A stretch of DNA of 52,964 nt from Betaproteobacteria bacterium SCGC AG-212-J23 (GCA_001644455.1 LSTF01000113.1:1-52964); one strand, 5' to 3'; positions 36,179 through 47,429 are shown, counted from the first letter of the stretch. The notes: generated by a model not told the origin, from the sequence alone. A program made the numbers and translations.

Positions 36179-37399
36179 TCAGGTAGGAAACGCGACTATA
36201 CGTGCCTCGACAAGGCTCGCAATCTCCTTTTGTTCATAGCCGAGCTCGCGCAACAGCTCGCGGCCGTGCTGGCCTACTTCGGGTGGATCGGAGCGCTTCG
36301 CGAGTCGCTTCCCGTCCAATTCGATTGGCAGTGCAGGAACATGCGAGCGCTTTCCGTTGTACCGGGTCTCGAGCAATCCGCCCGACGCCTTGAGGTGCGG
36401 ATCGTCGAGCAGGTCCCAGGGCTTGGCGATCGGCGCGAACGGCATGCCGATCTCTTCCAGCTTGGCCGCCAGCTCGGCGCTCGAGTGCTGCTTCGTGATC
36501 TCGTTGACGCGGGGAATGAGCCAGGAGCGCTCTTTCACGCGCAGGGCGTTCGTCGCGAGCCTCTGGTCCTTCGCCAGGTCCTCGACCCGGAACTCCCGGC
36601 AGAAAACTTCCCACTGCGTATCGGTCACCACGCCGACGAAGAGGCGCCCGCCGCCCGCGGTATCGAAAATGTCGTAGACGCCCCAGGCGGGACGCTTCAC
36701 CGACATGGGCGGGGGCGCTTCGCCGGTGATCTCGTACTGCGCCATGTGTTGCGCGACGAGGTACGCGGTGCTCTCGAACAGCGCGCTCGTGACGCGCTTT
36801 CCTTTGCCGGTCTTGTCGCGCTCGCGCAGGGCGGCCAGGATGGCGACCGCCGCGAAGGTGCCGCCCATGATGTCGACCACCGAGGAGCCGGCACGCAGCG
36901 GCCGGTCGGGAAGGCCGGTCATGTAGGCGAGGCCGCCCATCATCTGCGTCACTTCATCGAGCGCCGGCCGGTGTTCGTAGGGGCCTTTCAGGAAGCCCTT
37001 GAGCGAACAGTAGATCAGCCGGGGGTTTTTCAGCTTCTCGTAGGAGAAGCCGAGCTTGTCGAGCGCGCCGGGGCGAAAGTTCTCGGTCAGCACGTCGGCG
37101 GTCGCGAGCAGCTTGAGGGCGATCTCTTTTCCCCGCGGCTTCGAGAGATCGACGGCGAGGCTCTTCTTGTTGCGGTTGAAGACGGGAAAGAATCCGGCGC
37201 CCGCGGCTTCCAGCCGGCGGGTGTTGTCGCCGGCGAGCGGCTCGACCTTGATGACTTCGGCGCCGAGGTCGGCGAGCACGAGTCCGCAGGAGGGGCCCAT
37301 CACCATGTGCGCGAATTCGACGACGCGCACCCCTTCAAGCGGCAGCACGGAATCCTTTGGGCAGTCCAGCGTCCGGCGTGTGGCCGTAGATGGGCTCAT
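36179..37399 (-). CDS. Family III (CaiB/BaiF) CoA-transferase
   Basis: A 406-residue CoA-transferase that moves CoA between carboxylic acids. Typical parts are LEGVRVVEFAHMVMGPSCGL, LADLGAEVIKVEPLAGDNTR, FPVFNRNKKSLAVDL, ADVLTENFRPGALDKLGF and the catalytic aspartate region EHRPALDEVTQMMGGLAYMT. Donor and acceptor cannot be read. It overlaps the HMG-CoA-lyase-type gene by 65 bases, a long overlap that suggests translational coupling or a later true start, for example the GTG at about 37349. The partnership points to activation of a hydroxy-acid followed by aldol cleavage. Confidence 0.88.
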   Translation of the reverse strand: MSPSTATRRTLDCPKDSVLPLEGVRVVEFAHMVMGPSCGLVLADLGAEVIKVEPLAGDNTRRLEAAGAGFFPVFNRNKKSLAVDLSKPRGKEIALKLLATADVLTENFRPGALDKLGFSYEKLKNPRLIYCSLKGFLKGPYEHRPALDEVTQMMGGLAYMTGLPDRPLRAGSSVVDIMGGTFAAVAILAALRERDKTGKGKRVTSALFESTAYLVAQHMAQYEITGEAPPPMSVKRPAWGVYDIFDTAGGGRLFVGVVTDTQWEVFCREFRVEDLAKDQRLATNALRVKERSWLIPRVNEITKQHSSAELAAKLEEIGMPFAPIAKPWDLLDDPHLKASGGLLETRYNGKRSHVPALPIELDGKRLAKRSDPPEVGQHGRELLRELGYEQKEIASLVEARIVAFPT

Positions 37400-38243
37400 C
37401 CGGCAAACCCTGGATGAGGATTTTTCGGGCGAGAAACAACTTCTCGAGATCGATCCCGGTCTTGATGCCCATGCTTTCGAACATGAACACCAGGTCCTCG
37501 GTGATCACGTTGCCGCTCGCGCCGGGCGCGAACGGGCAGCCGCCGAGGCCGCCCATTGAGCTGTCGAAGTGGCGCACGCCTTCCTCATAGGCGGCCAGCG
37601 CGTTGGCCAAGCCCAGGCCGCGCGTGTTGTGCAGATGCGCGGCTTCAAGCTTCGACCCGATGGCTTTTCGGACCTTGGCAAAGATTCTCTTGATCTGGGC
37701 CGGGTTGGCATAGCCCACCGTATCGGCGAGGGCGACGCAATCACAGAATTCCGCGAGCGCTGCGGCGATGCGCACCACGTCGTCTTCCGGCACTTCACCC
37801 TGCATCGTGCAGCCGAACGCGGTCGACACCGCGCCTTCGATCTCGGCGCCGGGATGGGGGAATTGGGCGCACCTGCGCACTTCCTCGATCATTTGCTCCG
37901 GCGTCATGCGCACATTGGACTCGCTGTGCTTGCGGCTCGCCGAGACCGGGAAGGTGACCTTGTGAGCGCCAGCCTCCAGGGCGCGCTGAAAACCTTTCAG
38001 GTTCGGTGCAAGCGCAACGACTTTGATTCCAGGGATCGAAACAGCATCCCTTACGATTTCCCCGGTATCGGCCATGGCGGGAATGAGCTTGGGCGGAACG
38101 AAGGAGCCGACTTCGATCTCCTTCAGGCCCGCCGCGGCGAGGGCGCGGATCCAGGCCTTCTTCGCCTCGGTGGGCATGAGGTGATGCGCGTTCTGCAGGC
38201 CGTCGCGCGGCCCGACTTCGCAGATATGGACGCCCGCGTTCAC
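37335..38243 (-). CDS. Hydroxymethylglutaryl-CoA lyase-type aldolase
   Basis: A 302-residue TIM-barrel lyase of the HMG-CoA lyase family, which cleaves a 3-hydroxy-acyl-CoA to acetyl-CoA and a keto acid. Signatures are ICEVGPRDGLQNAHHLMPTE (metal Asp and catalytic Arg), ALAPNLKGFQRALEAG, HLHNTRGLGLANALAAYEEG (metal histidines) and the active-site cysteine loop GLGGCPFAPGASGNVITED. I chose the GTG at 38243, which overlaps the fumarase stop (GTGA), over an extension to 38288 inside the fumarase gene. In leucine degradation the substrate is HMG-CoA; beside a class I fumarase and a CoA-transferase, citramalyl-CoA is an alternative. Confidence 0.88.
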   Translation of the reverse strand: MNAGVHICEVGPRDGLQNAHHLMPTEAKKAWIRALAAAGLKEIEVGSFVPPKLIPAMADTGEIVRDAVSIPGIKVVALAPNLKGFQRALEAGAHKVTFPVSASRKHSESNVRMTPEQMIEEVRRCAQFPHPGAEIEGAVSTAFGCTMQGEVPEDDVVRIAAALAEFCDCVALADTVGYANPAQIKRIFAKVRKAIGSKLEAAHLHNTRGLGLANALAAYEEGVRHFDSSMGGLGGCPFAPGASGNVITEDLVFMFESMGIKTGIDLEKLFLARKILIQGLPDEPIYGHTPDAGLPKGFRAAA

Positions 38244-39763
38244 GCAGCCGTGACCGGGAGCTTCAGCTCGACGATCTTCTTCGACCACTCCGCGGGGCCG
38301 GTGGTGTGCACCGAGGTGCCATTGGCGTCGACCGCGACGGTGACCGGCATGTCCTGCACCTCGAACTCGTAGATCGCTTCCATGCCGAGGTCTTCGAAGG
38401 CGAGCACGCGCGACTTGCGGATCGCCTTGGAGACGAGGTATGCAGCGCCGCCGACCGCCATCAGGTACGCCGCCTTGTGCTTGCGGATCGACTCGATCGC
38501 CGCCGGCCCGCGCTCCGCCTTGCCCACCATCGCGATCAGCCCGGTCTTGCCGAGCATGGTGTCGGTGAACTTGTCCATGCGCGTGGAAGTGGTCGGCCCG
38601 GCCGGCCCCACGACCTCGTCGCGCACCGGATCGACCGGGCCGACGTAGTAGATGACCCGGTTGGTGAAGTCCACGGGAAGGGGCTTCTTCTGCTCGAGAA
38701 ACTCCTGGATTCTCTTATGCGCGGCATCCCGGCCGGTCAGCAGCTTTCCGGACAGCAGCAGGCGCTGCCCCGGTTTCCATGACGCGACTTCCTCGCGCGT
38801 CAAAGTGTCCAGAGAAACTTTTTTCGAACTCGAATCGGGCTGCCACGTGACCGCCGGCCAGTCGGAAAGCTTCGGCTCCTCGAATTCCGCCGGTCCCGAG
38901 CCGTCGAGCATGAAGTGCGCGTGCCGCGTGGCGGCGCAATTGGGAATCATCGCGACCGGCCGGTTGGCCGCGTGCGCGGGATAGGTGCGGATCTTCACGT
39001 CGAGCACGGTCGACAGGCCGCCGAGGCCCTGCGCGCCGATGCCGAGGGCGTTGACCCGGTCATAGAGCTCGACGCGCAGCTTGTCGACGGCGGTCTTGGC
39101 GCCGCGCGTTTTCAGCTCCGCCATGTCGATCGGCTCCATCAGCGATTCCTTGGCGAGCAGCATCGCCTTCTCGGCGGTGCCGCCGACGCCGATGCCGAGC
39201 ATCCCGGGCGGGCACCAGCCTGCGCCCATGCTCGGTACGGTCTTGACCACCCAGTCGGCGATCGAGTCCGACGGATTGAGCATCGCGAACTTCGCCTTCG
39301 CTTCGGAGCCGCCGCCTTTCGCCGCGACGTCGATCTCGACCTTGTCGCCGGGGACGAGCTGCACGTTGATCACCGCAGGCGTGTTGTCCTTGGTGTTCTT
39401 GCGGCCAAAGTCGGATTCGTCGAGCACCGAGGCGCGCAGCTTGTTGTCCGGATCGAGATAGGCGCGGCGCACGCCTTCGTTGATCACGTCTTCAAAGGAA
39501 GCATCGAAATCGAAGCGCACGTTCATGCCGACTTTGACGAAGACGTTGACGATGCCGGTGTCATGGCAGATCGGCCGGTGGCCCTCGGCGCACATGCGCG
39601 AGTTGCTGAGGATCTGCGCGATCGCGTCCTTCGCCGCCGGCGACTGCTCGCGCTCGTAGGCGCGGCCGAGCGCGCGGATGTAGTCGGCGGGGTGATAGTA
39701 GGAAATGAACTGCAGCGCGTCGGCGACGCTCTGGATCAGGTCTGCCTTGCGGATGGTTGCCAT
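38240..39763 (-). CDS. Class I fumarate hydratase (fumarase/mesaconase family)
   Basis: A 507-residue oxygen-sensitive, 4Fe-4S-dependent fumarase. Key segments are [19 protein letters not shown] (first cluster Cys), [40 protein letters not shown] (further Cys), then the C-terminal part with [20 protein letters not shown] and [20 protein letters not shown]. It completes the TCA set (succinate to malate) that is otherwise spread over regions 1 and 2. Some family members act on mesaconate, and the following genes (lyase, CoA-transferase) would fit that use. A TACAAT lies so close upstream that the message may have almost no leader. Confidence 0.93.
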   Translation of the reverse strand: MATIRKADLIQSVADALQFISYYHPADYIRALGRAYEREQSPAAKDAIAQILSNSRMCAEGHRPICHDTGIVNVFVKVGMNVRFDFDASFEDVINEGVRRAYLDPDNKLRASVLDESDFGRKNTKDNTPAVINVQLVPGDKVEIDVAAKGGGSEAKAKFAMLNPSDSIADWVVKTVPSMGAGWCPPGMLGIGVGGTAEKAMLLAKESLMEPIDMAELKTRGAKTAVDKLRVELYDRVNALGIGAQGLGGLSTVLDVKIRTYPAHAANRPVAMIPNCAATRHAHFMLDGSGPAEFEEPKLSDWPAVTWQPDSSSKKVSLDTLTREEVASWKPGQRLLLSGKLLTGRDAAHKRIQEFLEQKKPLPVDFTNRVIYYVGPVDPVRDEVVGPAGPTTSTRMDKFTDTMLGKTGLIAMVGKAERGPAAIESIRKHKAAYLMAVGGAAYLVSKAIRKSRVLAFEDLGMEAIYEFEVQDMPVTVAVDANGTSVHTTGPAEWSKKIVELKLPVTAA

Positions 39764-39767
39764 GCGC

Positions 39768-39777
39768 TAAGATTGTA
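39768..39777. promoter_or_regulatory. Overlapping divergent -10 candidates between fumarase and acs
   Basis: Only 35 bases separate the two start codons. Within them a plus-strand TAAGAT (39768-39773, toward acs) overlaps a minus-strand TACAAT (39777-39772, toward the fumarase gene). A TTGCGG at 39747-39752 is a weak -35 for acs with short spacing. The minus -10 would start transcription about two bases before the fumarase ATG. Inspection only. Confidence 0.3.
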
Positions 39778-39798
39778 TGCGAGCCAAGGAGGAGAGGA

Positions 39799-41768
<1,970 letters not shown>

Positions 41769-41769
<1 letters not shown>

Positions 41770-41966
41770 TGCAGCAGTCCGCGGTCAAGGGCCAGCGGCT
41801 GATCGCGCTGTTCGTCCTCGGTTGCCTGCTGTTCAACTACCCGGTGCTGTCGCTGTTCAACGTGCCCGCCGTGGCGTTCGGCGTGCCGGTGCTCTACGCC
41901 TACATCTTCGTTGCGTGGGCGCTGCTGGTCGGGCTGATGGCGCTCGTGGTCGAGGCGCGGCGCTAG
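41769..41966 (+). CDS. Small two-helix membrane protein
   Basis: A 65-residue protein with two hydrophobic helices (LIALFVLGCLLFNYPVLSLF and LYAYIFVAWALLVGLMALVV) and a short basic tail EARR. The ATG at 41769 overlaps the acs stop (TGATG). Small two-helix proteins of this kind often precede sodium/solute symporters (YjcH before ActP, and similar small families), and the next gene begins with such a symporter domain 15 bases later. A helper of that protein is the natural guess; no function is proven. Confidence 0.75.
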
Positions 41967-41981
41967 GCGCCCGCGGGCACG

Positions 41982-44747
41982 ATGCTGCAGGGCCACGTCA
42001 TCGTTCTGGTGGCTTTCGCTTACCTGGGGTTGCTGTTCGGCATCGCGTACTACGCCGACAAGCGGGCGGACGAAGGCCGCTCGATCATCGCCAACCCGAC
42101 GATCTACGCGCTGTCTCTGGCGGTGTACGCGACGGCGTGGACTTTCTACGGCTCGGTGGGGCGCGCGGCCAGCGACGGCATCGGCTTCCTGCCGATCTAT
42201 CTCGGGCCGACGCTGATGATCGCGCTGTGGTGGCTGGTGATGCGCAAGATCATCCGCATCAGCAAGAACAACCGGATCACCTCGCTCGCCGACTTCATCG
42301 CTTCCCGCTACGGCAAGAGTGCTTTGCTCGGCGGGCTGGTGACGGTGATCGCGGTGATCGGCATCCTGCCCTACATCTCGCTGCAGCTGAAGGCGATCTC
42401 CACCAGCTACGCCATCCTGCTGCACTATCCGGAGATCAGCATGCCGGCGAGCGCCGGAGTGGGGCCACTCGCCAGCGACACGGCGTTCTGGGTGGCGATG
42501 ATCCTCGCCGCGTTCACCATCCTGTTCGGCACGCGGCATCTCGATGCCGCCGAGCACCACGAGGGCATGGTCGCCGCGATCGCCTTCGAGTCGCTGGTCA
42601 AGCTGCTGGCGTTCCTTGCCGTGGGCGTTTTCGTCACCTACGGTATGTTCAACGGGCTGGGCGATATCTTTTCACGCGTCCGCGCATCGCCCGATCTGGC
42701 CCCCTTGCTCACGCCGCTCGAGGGAGTCGCCGGCGGCTACGCGAACTGGGTCTGGCTGACCATCCTGTCGATGCTCGCGATCATGTTCCTGCCGCGCCAG
42801 TTCCAGGTTGCAGTGATCGAGAACAAGGACGAGCGCCACCTTAGCAAGGCGATCTGGCTGTTTCCGCTCTACATGATCGCGATCAACATCTTCGTGCTGC
42901 CGATCGCCTTCGGCGGCAACCTGCGGTTCCCGGGCGGCGGCGTGGACGCCGACACCTTCGTCCTCACCCTGCCGATGGCGGCCAAGCAGGAAGGGCTCGC
43001 GCTGCTGGTCTTCATCGGCGGCCTGTCGGCCGCGACCGGCATGGTAATCGTCGAGACGATCGCGCTCTCGACCATGGTGTGCAACGACCTGCTGATGCCG
43101 GTGCTGCTGCGCTTGAAGGGACTGCGCCTCGCCGAGCGGCGCGACCTGACGGCCCTGCTACTCGGCATCCGGCGGGGCGCGATCGTGCTGATTCTGCTGC
43201 TCGGTTACCTCTATTTCAGGCTGGCGGGCGAGGCCTACGCGCTGGTGTCGATCGGCCTTGTGTCGTTCGCCGCGGTTGCGCAGTTCGGCCCGCCGCTCCT
43301 TGGCGGCATCTTCTGGAAGGGCGGCACCCGTCACGGAGCATTCTGGGGCCTGGTCGCGGGCTTCATCGTGTGGGCCTACACGCTGCTGCTACCTGCGTTG
43401 GCGCGGTCGGGCTGGCTGCCAATGGGTCTTCTCGAGCAGGGTCCCTGGAGCGTTGCATTGCTCAAGCCGCAGCATCTGTTCGGCCTCGCCGGGCTCGACC
43501 CGGTCACGCACGCCATGATCTGGAGCATGATCGCCAACATTGGCACCTACGTCGGTGTATCGCTGCTCGGCACGCGCGATGCCCAGGAGGCGCGCCAGGC
43601 GAGCGTGTTCGTCGACGCATACCGCCAGGCCGAGACTCCGGGAGCGTCCTTCTGGCGCGGCACCGCATCAGCGAGCGAGTTGCACCGATTGCTGACGCGT
43701 TTCATCGGCGCCGAATCGGCGGACGCCGCGTTTCGCGAGTTCGCGCGGGATCGCAACCTCGACTGGCCGGCGGGAACGCTGCAGGCCGACGCCAACCTGG
43801 TGCACTTCGTCGAAATGCAATTGGCCGGCGCAATCGGCGCCGCTTCGGCGCACATCATGGTGGCCTCGGCGGTGAAAGAGGAGGCGCTGTCGATCGAGGA
43901 AGTGCGCGAGATGCTGGACGAAGCCTCGCAAGTGATCGTCTACAGCCACCGGCTGGAGCAGAAGTCGCGCGAGCTGGAGCGCGCCACGGAGGAGCTGCGC
44001 ACCGTCAACGAGCGGTTGAAGGAGCTCGACCGGCTCAAGGACGATTTCGTCGCCACCGTATCGCACGAGCTGCGCACGCCGCTCACGGCGATTCGGACCT
44101 TCTCCCAGATCCTGCGCGACAACCCGGACCTCGATCCGGCGGAGCGTGCGCGTCAGCTCGGCATCGTCATCAAGGAGAGCGAGCGGCTGACGCGCCTGAT
44201 CAACCAGATCCTGGACGTATCGAAGCTCGAGTCGGGTAATGTCGAGTGGTATCCGGGGCCGGTGGACATGAAGGAGATCGTCGAGGACACGGTCGCGGCG
44301 ATGGGCGAGCTGTTCAAGGAGAAGCGCATCGAGCTGCGCACCCGCGTCCCGGAACGCGTTCCCTTGGTGACCGCAGACCTCGACCGGATGGTGCAGGTGA
44401 TGCTCAACCTGCTCTCGAACGCGGCCAAGTTCTGCGATCCGCACCAGGGCAGGGTGGAGATCGCAATATCGGAGGATTCACGCTTCCTGCGCGTGGATGT
44501 CCGGGACAACGGCCCAGGAATCAGTATCGCGGACCAGGAAGTCATCTTCGACAAGTTCCGCCAGGCGGGGGACTTGGCCGCCGACAGGCCCCGCGGCAGC
44601 GGGCTCGGGCTGCATATCTGCCGGCGGATCGTCGAGCTCCTGGGCGGGCGGATCTGGGTGGCAAGCACGCGCGGCGAGGGCACGTGCTTCTCGTTCACCC
44701 TTCCGTTGTCAGGTCAGGTTGCACTGCAACATCAAGCACTTGTGTAA
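41982..44747 (+). CDS. Sodium:solute symporter / histidine kinase fusion (CbrA/CrbS type)
   Basis: A 921-residue hybrid. Residues 1 to about 500 are a multi-helix symporter (SLC5/SSS) domain (YALSLAVYATAWTFYGSVGR, SLADFIASRYGKS, MFLPRQFQVAVIENKDERHL). About 520-640 resembles a STAC linker (LHRLLTRFIGAESADAAF, VEEVREML-like helix), then a coiled coil with RTVNERLKELDRLKDDF. The kinase core has His695 in VSHELRTPLTAIRTFSQIL, an N box in VMLNLLSNAAKFC, DNGPGISIADQEVIFDKF and GSGLGLHICRRIVELLGG. No receiver domain is attached. Relatives sense or transport a metabolite and control carbon use; CrbS proteins control acs, the gene two positions upstream. Cognate regulator is not adjacent. Confidence 0.92.
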   Translation: MLQGHVIVLVAFAYLGLLFGIAYYADKRADEGRSIIANPTIYALSLAVYATAWTFYGSVGRAASDGIGFLPIYLGPTLMIALWWLVMRKIIRISKNNRITSLADFIASRYGKSALLGGLVTVIAVIGILPYISLQLKAISTSYAILLHYPEISMPASAGVGPLASDTAFWVAMILAAFTILFGTRHLDAAEHHEGMVAAIAFESLVKLLAFLAVGVFVTYGMFNGLGDIFSRVRASPDLAPLLTPLEGVAGGYANWVWLTILSMLAIMFLPRQFQVAVIENKDERHLSKAIWLFPLYMIAINIFVLPIAFGGNLRFPGGGVDADTFVLTLPMAAKQEGLALLVFIGGLSAATGMVIVETIALSTMVCNDLLMPVLLRLKGLRLAERRDLTALLLGIRRGAIVLILLLGYLYFRLAGEAYALVSIGLVSFAAVAQFGPPLLGGIFWKGGTRHGAFWGLVAGFIVWAYTLLLPALARSGWLPMGLLEQGPWSVALLKPQHLFGLAGLDPVTHAMIWSMIANIGTYVGVSLLGTRDAQEARQASVFVDAYRQAETPGASFWRGTASASELHRLLTRFIGAESADAAFREFARDRNLDWPAGTLQADANLVHFVEMQLAGAIGAASAHIMVASAVKEEALSIEEVREMLDEASQVIVYSHRLEQKSRELERATEELRTVNERLKELDRLKDDFVATVSHELRTPLTAIRTFSQILRDNPDLDPAERARQLGIVIKESERLTRLINQILDVSKLESGNVEWYPGPVDMKEIVEDTVAAMGELFKEKRIELRTRVPERVPLVTADLDRMVQVMLNLLSNAAKFCDPHQGRVEIAISEDSRFLRVDVRDNGPGISIADQEVIFDKFRQAGDLAADRPRGSGLGLHICRRIVELLGGRIWVASTRGEGTCFSFTLPLSGQVALQHQALV

Positions 44748-44816
44748 GTTTCCAGTAAGCCGCTACTGCGACACTCCTGCGGGGATTGCTGTATCCACAA
44801 CAAGAGGGGGAGAACC

Positions 44817-46457
44817 ATGGCGACTCACGCAGCGGATCATCCGGATTTCAAGCCCGAAGAGAAGCGAGTCATCTTCGCGTCTTCTCTGGGGACGGTTTTC
44901 GAGTGGTACGACTTCTACCTCTACGCCGTCCTGGCGCCGTTCTTCGCGGCCCTGTTCTTCCCGCCGGGTAACCAGACCGCGGCGTTGCTCTCGGCTTTCG
45001 CCGCCTATGCCGCCGGCTTCCTCGTGCGGCCCTTCGGCGCGCTGCTCTTCGGCCGCATCGGTGACCTGGTTGGCCGCAAGTACACGTTCCTGATCACCAT
45101 CGTCGTGATGGGCGCCTCGACCTTCGCGGTCGGCTTGCTGCCGACCTACGCGACCGTCGGCTGGCTCGCGCCGATCCTGATGGTGACGCTGCGGCTGCTG
45201 CAGGGCCTTGCGCTCGGCGGCGAGTACGGCGGCGCCGCGACCTACGTTGCGGAGCACGCCCCGAACCATCGTCGCGGCTACGACACGAGCTGGATCCAGA
45301 CCACGGCCACGCTCGGCCTGTTCCTCGCCCTGCTGGTGATCTGGCTGTGCCGCAGCAACATGGACGCCAAAGTCTTCGCCGAGTGGGGCTGGCGCCTGCC
45401 GTTCTGGGTGTCGATCATCCTGCTCGCGTTCTCGGTCTACATCCGGCTCAAGCTCGAGGAGTCGCCGGTGTTCCAGAGGATGAAGTCCGAGGGCAAGGGC
45501 TCCAAGTCCCCGCTTACCGACAGCTTCCTCAGGTACCCGAACAACAAGTACGTGCTGCTTGCGCTGCTCGGGGCCACCGCCGGCCAGGGCGTGGTCTGGT
45601 ACACGGGGCAGTTCTACGCCCTGTTCTTCATCATCATCACGCTGAAGCTCGACTACGTCTCGGCATACACGCTGATCGGCTTGTCGCTGCTGATCGGCAC
45701 GCCGTTCTTTATCGTCTTCGGCTGGCTCTCCGACAGGATCGGGCGCCTGAAGATCATCCTGGCGGGCTGCCTGATCGCGGCAGTCACGTACTTCCCGCTG
45801 TTCGCCGGGTTGACGCATTACATCAACCCGGGGCTCGAGGAGTTCCAGGCGAAAACGCCGATCTCGGTGACGGCCGATCCGGCGACCTGCCAGTTTCACA
45901 TCTTCGTCGGCCCGTGGAGCAAGTTTTCGGACTGCGACAAGACCAAGGACTTCCTGACCAAGCAGGGCCTGTCCTTCAAGTCGGCCGATGGCGCGCCGGG
46001 CTCGCCCGTGGTGACCGTGATCGGCAGCGGCGACTCCGCCGCCAAGATCGAGGGCTCGGACGCGAAGGTGCTGGGTGCGGCGCTCGCCAAAGCCGGCTAC
46101 GCGGCGGCGCCCGACCGCGCCCGGATCAACTGGGTGATGGCCGAGGTGATCCTGGTGATCATGGTGATCTACGTCACCATGGTCTACGGCCCGATCGCCG
46201 CGTTCCTGGTGGAACTCTTCCCGGTGCGGATCCGCTACACCTCGATGTCACTGCCGTATCACATCGGCAACGGCTGGTTCGGCGGCATGCTGCCACTCAC
46301 GGCGACGGCGATGGTCGCGGCGACCGGGGATATCTACTTCGGCCTCTGGTATCCGATCGTGGTGGCGCTGATGACCCTCGTCATCGGCACGCTGTTCCTG
46401 AAAGAGGTCAAGGATCGCGACATCCACCACAACGAGTCGGTGCTCGACGCGCGCTGA
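44817..46457 (+). CDS. MHS-family MFS transporter with soluble insertion
   Basis: A 546-residue proton-coupled transporter of the metabolite:H+ symporter type. It opens EEKRVIFASSLGTVFEWYDF, with the MFS loop LFGRIGDLVGRKYTFLITI and GGEYGGAATYVAEHAPNHRR typical of the family, and later YVSAYTLIGLSLLIGTPFFI and WLSDRIGRLKIILAG. Between about residues 332 and 436 lies an extra, probably periplasmic, soluble segment of roughly 100 residues (with two cysteines, in CQFHIFVGPWSKFSDC) before the last helices resume at INWVMAEVILVIMVIYVTM. Ordinary members are 430-450 residues. Substrate unknown; dicarboxylate or short-chain acid is a guess from neighbours. An AGGGGGAG precedes the ATG. Confidence 0.9.
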   Translation: MATHAADHPDFKPEEKRVIFASSLGTVFEWYDFYLYAVLAPFFAALFFPPGNQTAALLSAFAAYAAGFLVRPFGALLFGRIGDLVGRKYTFLITIVVMGASTFAVGLLPTYATVGWLAPILMVTLRLLQGLALGGEYGGAATYVAEHAPNHRRGYDTSWIQTTATLGLFLALLVIWLCRSNMDAKVFAEWGWRLPFWVSIILLAFSVYIRLKLEESPVFQRMKSEGKGSKSPLTDSFLRYPNNKYVLLALLGATAGQGVVWYTGQFYALFFIIITLKLDYVSAYTLIGLSLLIGTPFFIVFGWLSDRIGRLKIILAGCLIAAVTYFPLFAGLTHYINPGLEEFQAKTPISVTADPATCQFHIFVGPWSKFSDCDKTKDFLTKQGLSFKSADGAPGSPVVTVIGSGDSAAKIEGSDAKVLGAALAKAGYAAAPDRARINWVMAEVILVIMVIYVTMVYGPIAAFLVELFPVRIRYTSMSLPYHIGNGWFGGMLPLTATAMVAATGDIYFGLWYPIVVALMTLVIGTLFLKEVKDRDIHHNESVLDAR

Positions 46458-46477
46458 CCGCTTCAAAAGGCAAGGAT

Positions 46478-46504
46478 AAAAAGCCCGCCTCGTGCGGGCT
46501 TTTT
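46478..46504. terminator. Bidirectional intrinsic terminator
   Basis: A perfect 11-base stem (46478-46488 with 46494-46504), loop CTCGT, flanked by A-run and T-run, so it works on both strands. It ends the plus-strand acs-to-MHS transporter run and the minus-strand response-regulator pair, whose last stop is at 46513. Confidence 0.9.
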
Positions 46505-46512
46505 ATTCGCCC

Positions 46513-46746
46513 TTACATCTGATCGGGATCGCCCAGCTTGCCTTCCTTGATCATCCAGGAGAGGACGCCGAACACCACCGCGACGCCGCCGAGAAAGGCC
46601 CAGAACCAGGCATAGCCGAGGGTCAGGTCGCGATCTTCGACGTTGGTGATGGACGGCAGCGCAGTGAAGCCGTTGAAAGCGAAGCCGAAGCAGACGAGGC
46701 CGAACACGGCGCACATCCACATCGCCATGACGGCCGATATCTTCAT
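46513..46746 (-). CDS. Small two-helix membrane protein
   Basis: A 77-residue protein with two hydrophobic helices (VMAMWMCAVFGLVCFGFAF and YAWFWAFLGGVAVVFGVLSW), a short polar loop and a charged tail IKEGKLGDPDQM. The ATG at 46746 overlaps the stop of the response-regulator gene (ATGA), so the two are translated together. I do not recognise the family. A longer frame up to 46890 lies inside the regulator and was not used. It could anchor or tune the signalling pathway; there is no direct evidence. Confidence 0.7.
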   Translation of the reverse strand: MKISAVMAMWMCAVFGLVCFGFAFNGFTALPSITNVEDRDLTLGYAWFWAFLGGVAVVFGVLSWMIKEGKLGDPDQM

Positions 46747-47429
46747 GCCGAGGCCGCCTTCGTCTCGGGCTTTTCCAGGCTGTAACCCAGGCCCCTCACG
46801 GTAACGATGCGTACGCCGCCCGGCTCGAGCTTTTTCCGCAGGCGGTGCACGTAGACCTCGATTGCGTTCCCGGAGACTTCCTCGCCCCATTCACAAAGAT
46901 GGTTGACGAGCTGGTCCTTCGACACCAGGCGCCCGGCGCGGTGAAGGAACACCTCCAGCAAGCCCACTTCTCGGGCGGAAAGCTCGATCGGGCGGTCGTT
47001 CAGGCGCGCGACGCGGCCGATCTGGTCGTAGGTGAGGGCGCCGTGGCTGATGAGCGCCAGGCCGCCCGCCATGCCGCGGCGCGCGAGAGCGCGCACCCGC
47101 GCCGCGAGTTCGGCGAGCTCGAAAGGCTTCGCCAGGTAGTCGTCGGCGCCGGCATCCAGGCCGGTAACGCGGTCGTTCAGGCTGTCGCGGGCTGTGAGGA
47201 TCAGCACCGGCACCTTGGATCCCCGCGAGCGCAGGCGCTTCAGCACCTCGAGGCCGGATTTCTTGGGCAGCCCGATGTCGAGGATCAGCAGGTCGAATTC
47301 GTTCGCCTCGAGCGCGGCGTCCGCCTCGTCGCCATCCTTCGCGCAGTCCACCGCGTAGCCGGCCTGGCGCAGCGACCGCATCAGACCCTCGGCCACGGTC
47401 GGTTCGTCTTCGGCGACCAGTATCCGCAT
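46743..47429 (-). CDS. OmpR-family response regulator
   Basis: A 228-residue transcription regulator. Receiver domain (1-120): acidic pair in VAEDEPTVAEG, phosphorylated Asp51 in DLLILDIGLPKKSG, LTARDSLNDRVTGLDAGADD and the lysine in YLAKPFELAEL. Winged-helix DNA-binding domain (about 130-220): IELSAREVGLLEVFLHRAGR, VSGNAIEVYVHRLRKKL and VRGLGYSLEKP. The order resembles QseB/TctD-type regulators. No histidine kinase gene is beside it; a symporter-kinase lies two genes away on the other strand but belongs to a class usually paired with other regulators. GGGGAGAGGG precedes the ATG. Confidence 0.92.
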   Translation of the reverse strand: MRILVAEDEPTVAEGLMRSLRQAGYAVDCAKDGDEADAALEANEFDLLILDIGLPKKSGLEVLKRLRSRGSKVPVLILTARDSLNDRVTGLDAGADDYLAKPFELAELAARVRALARRGMAGGLALISHGALTYDQIGRVARLNDRPIELSAREVGLLEVFLHRAGRLVSKDQLVNHLCEWGEEVSGNAIEVYVHRLRKKLEPGGVRIVTVRGLGYSLEKPETKAASA

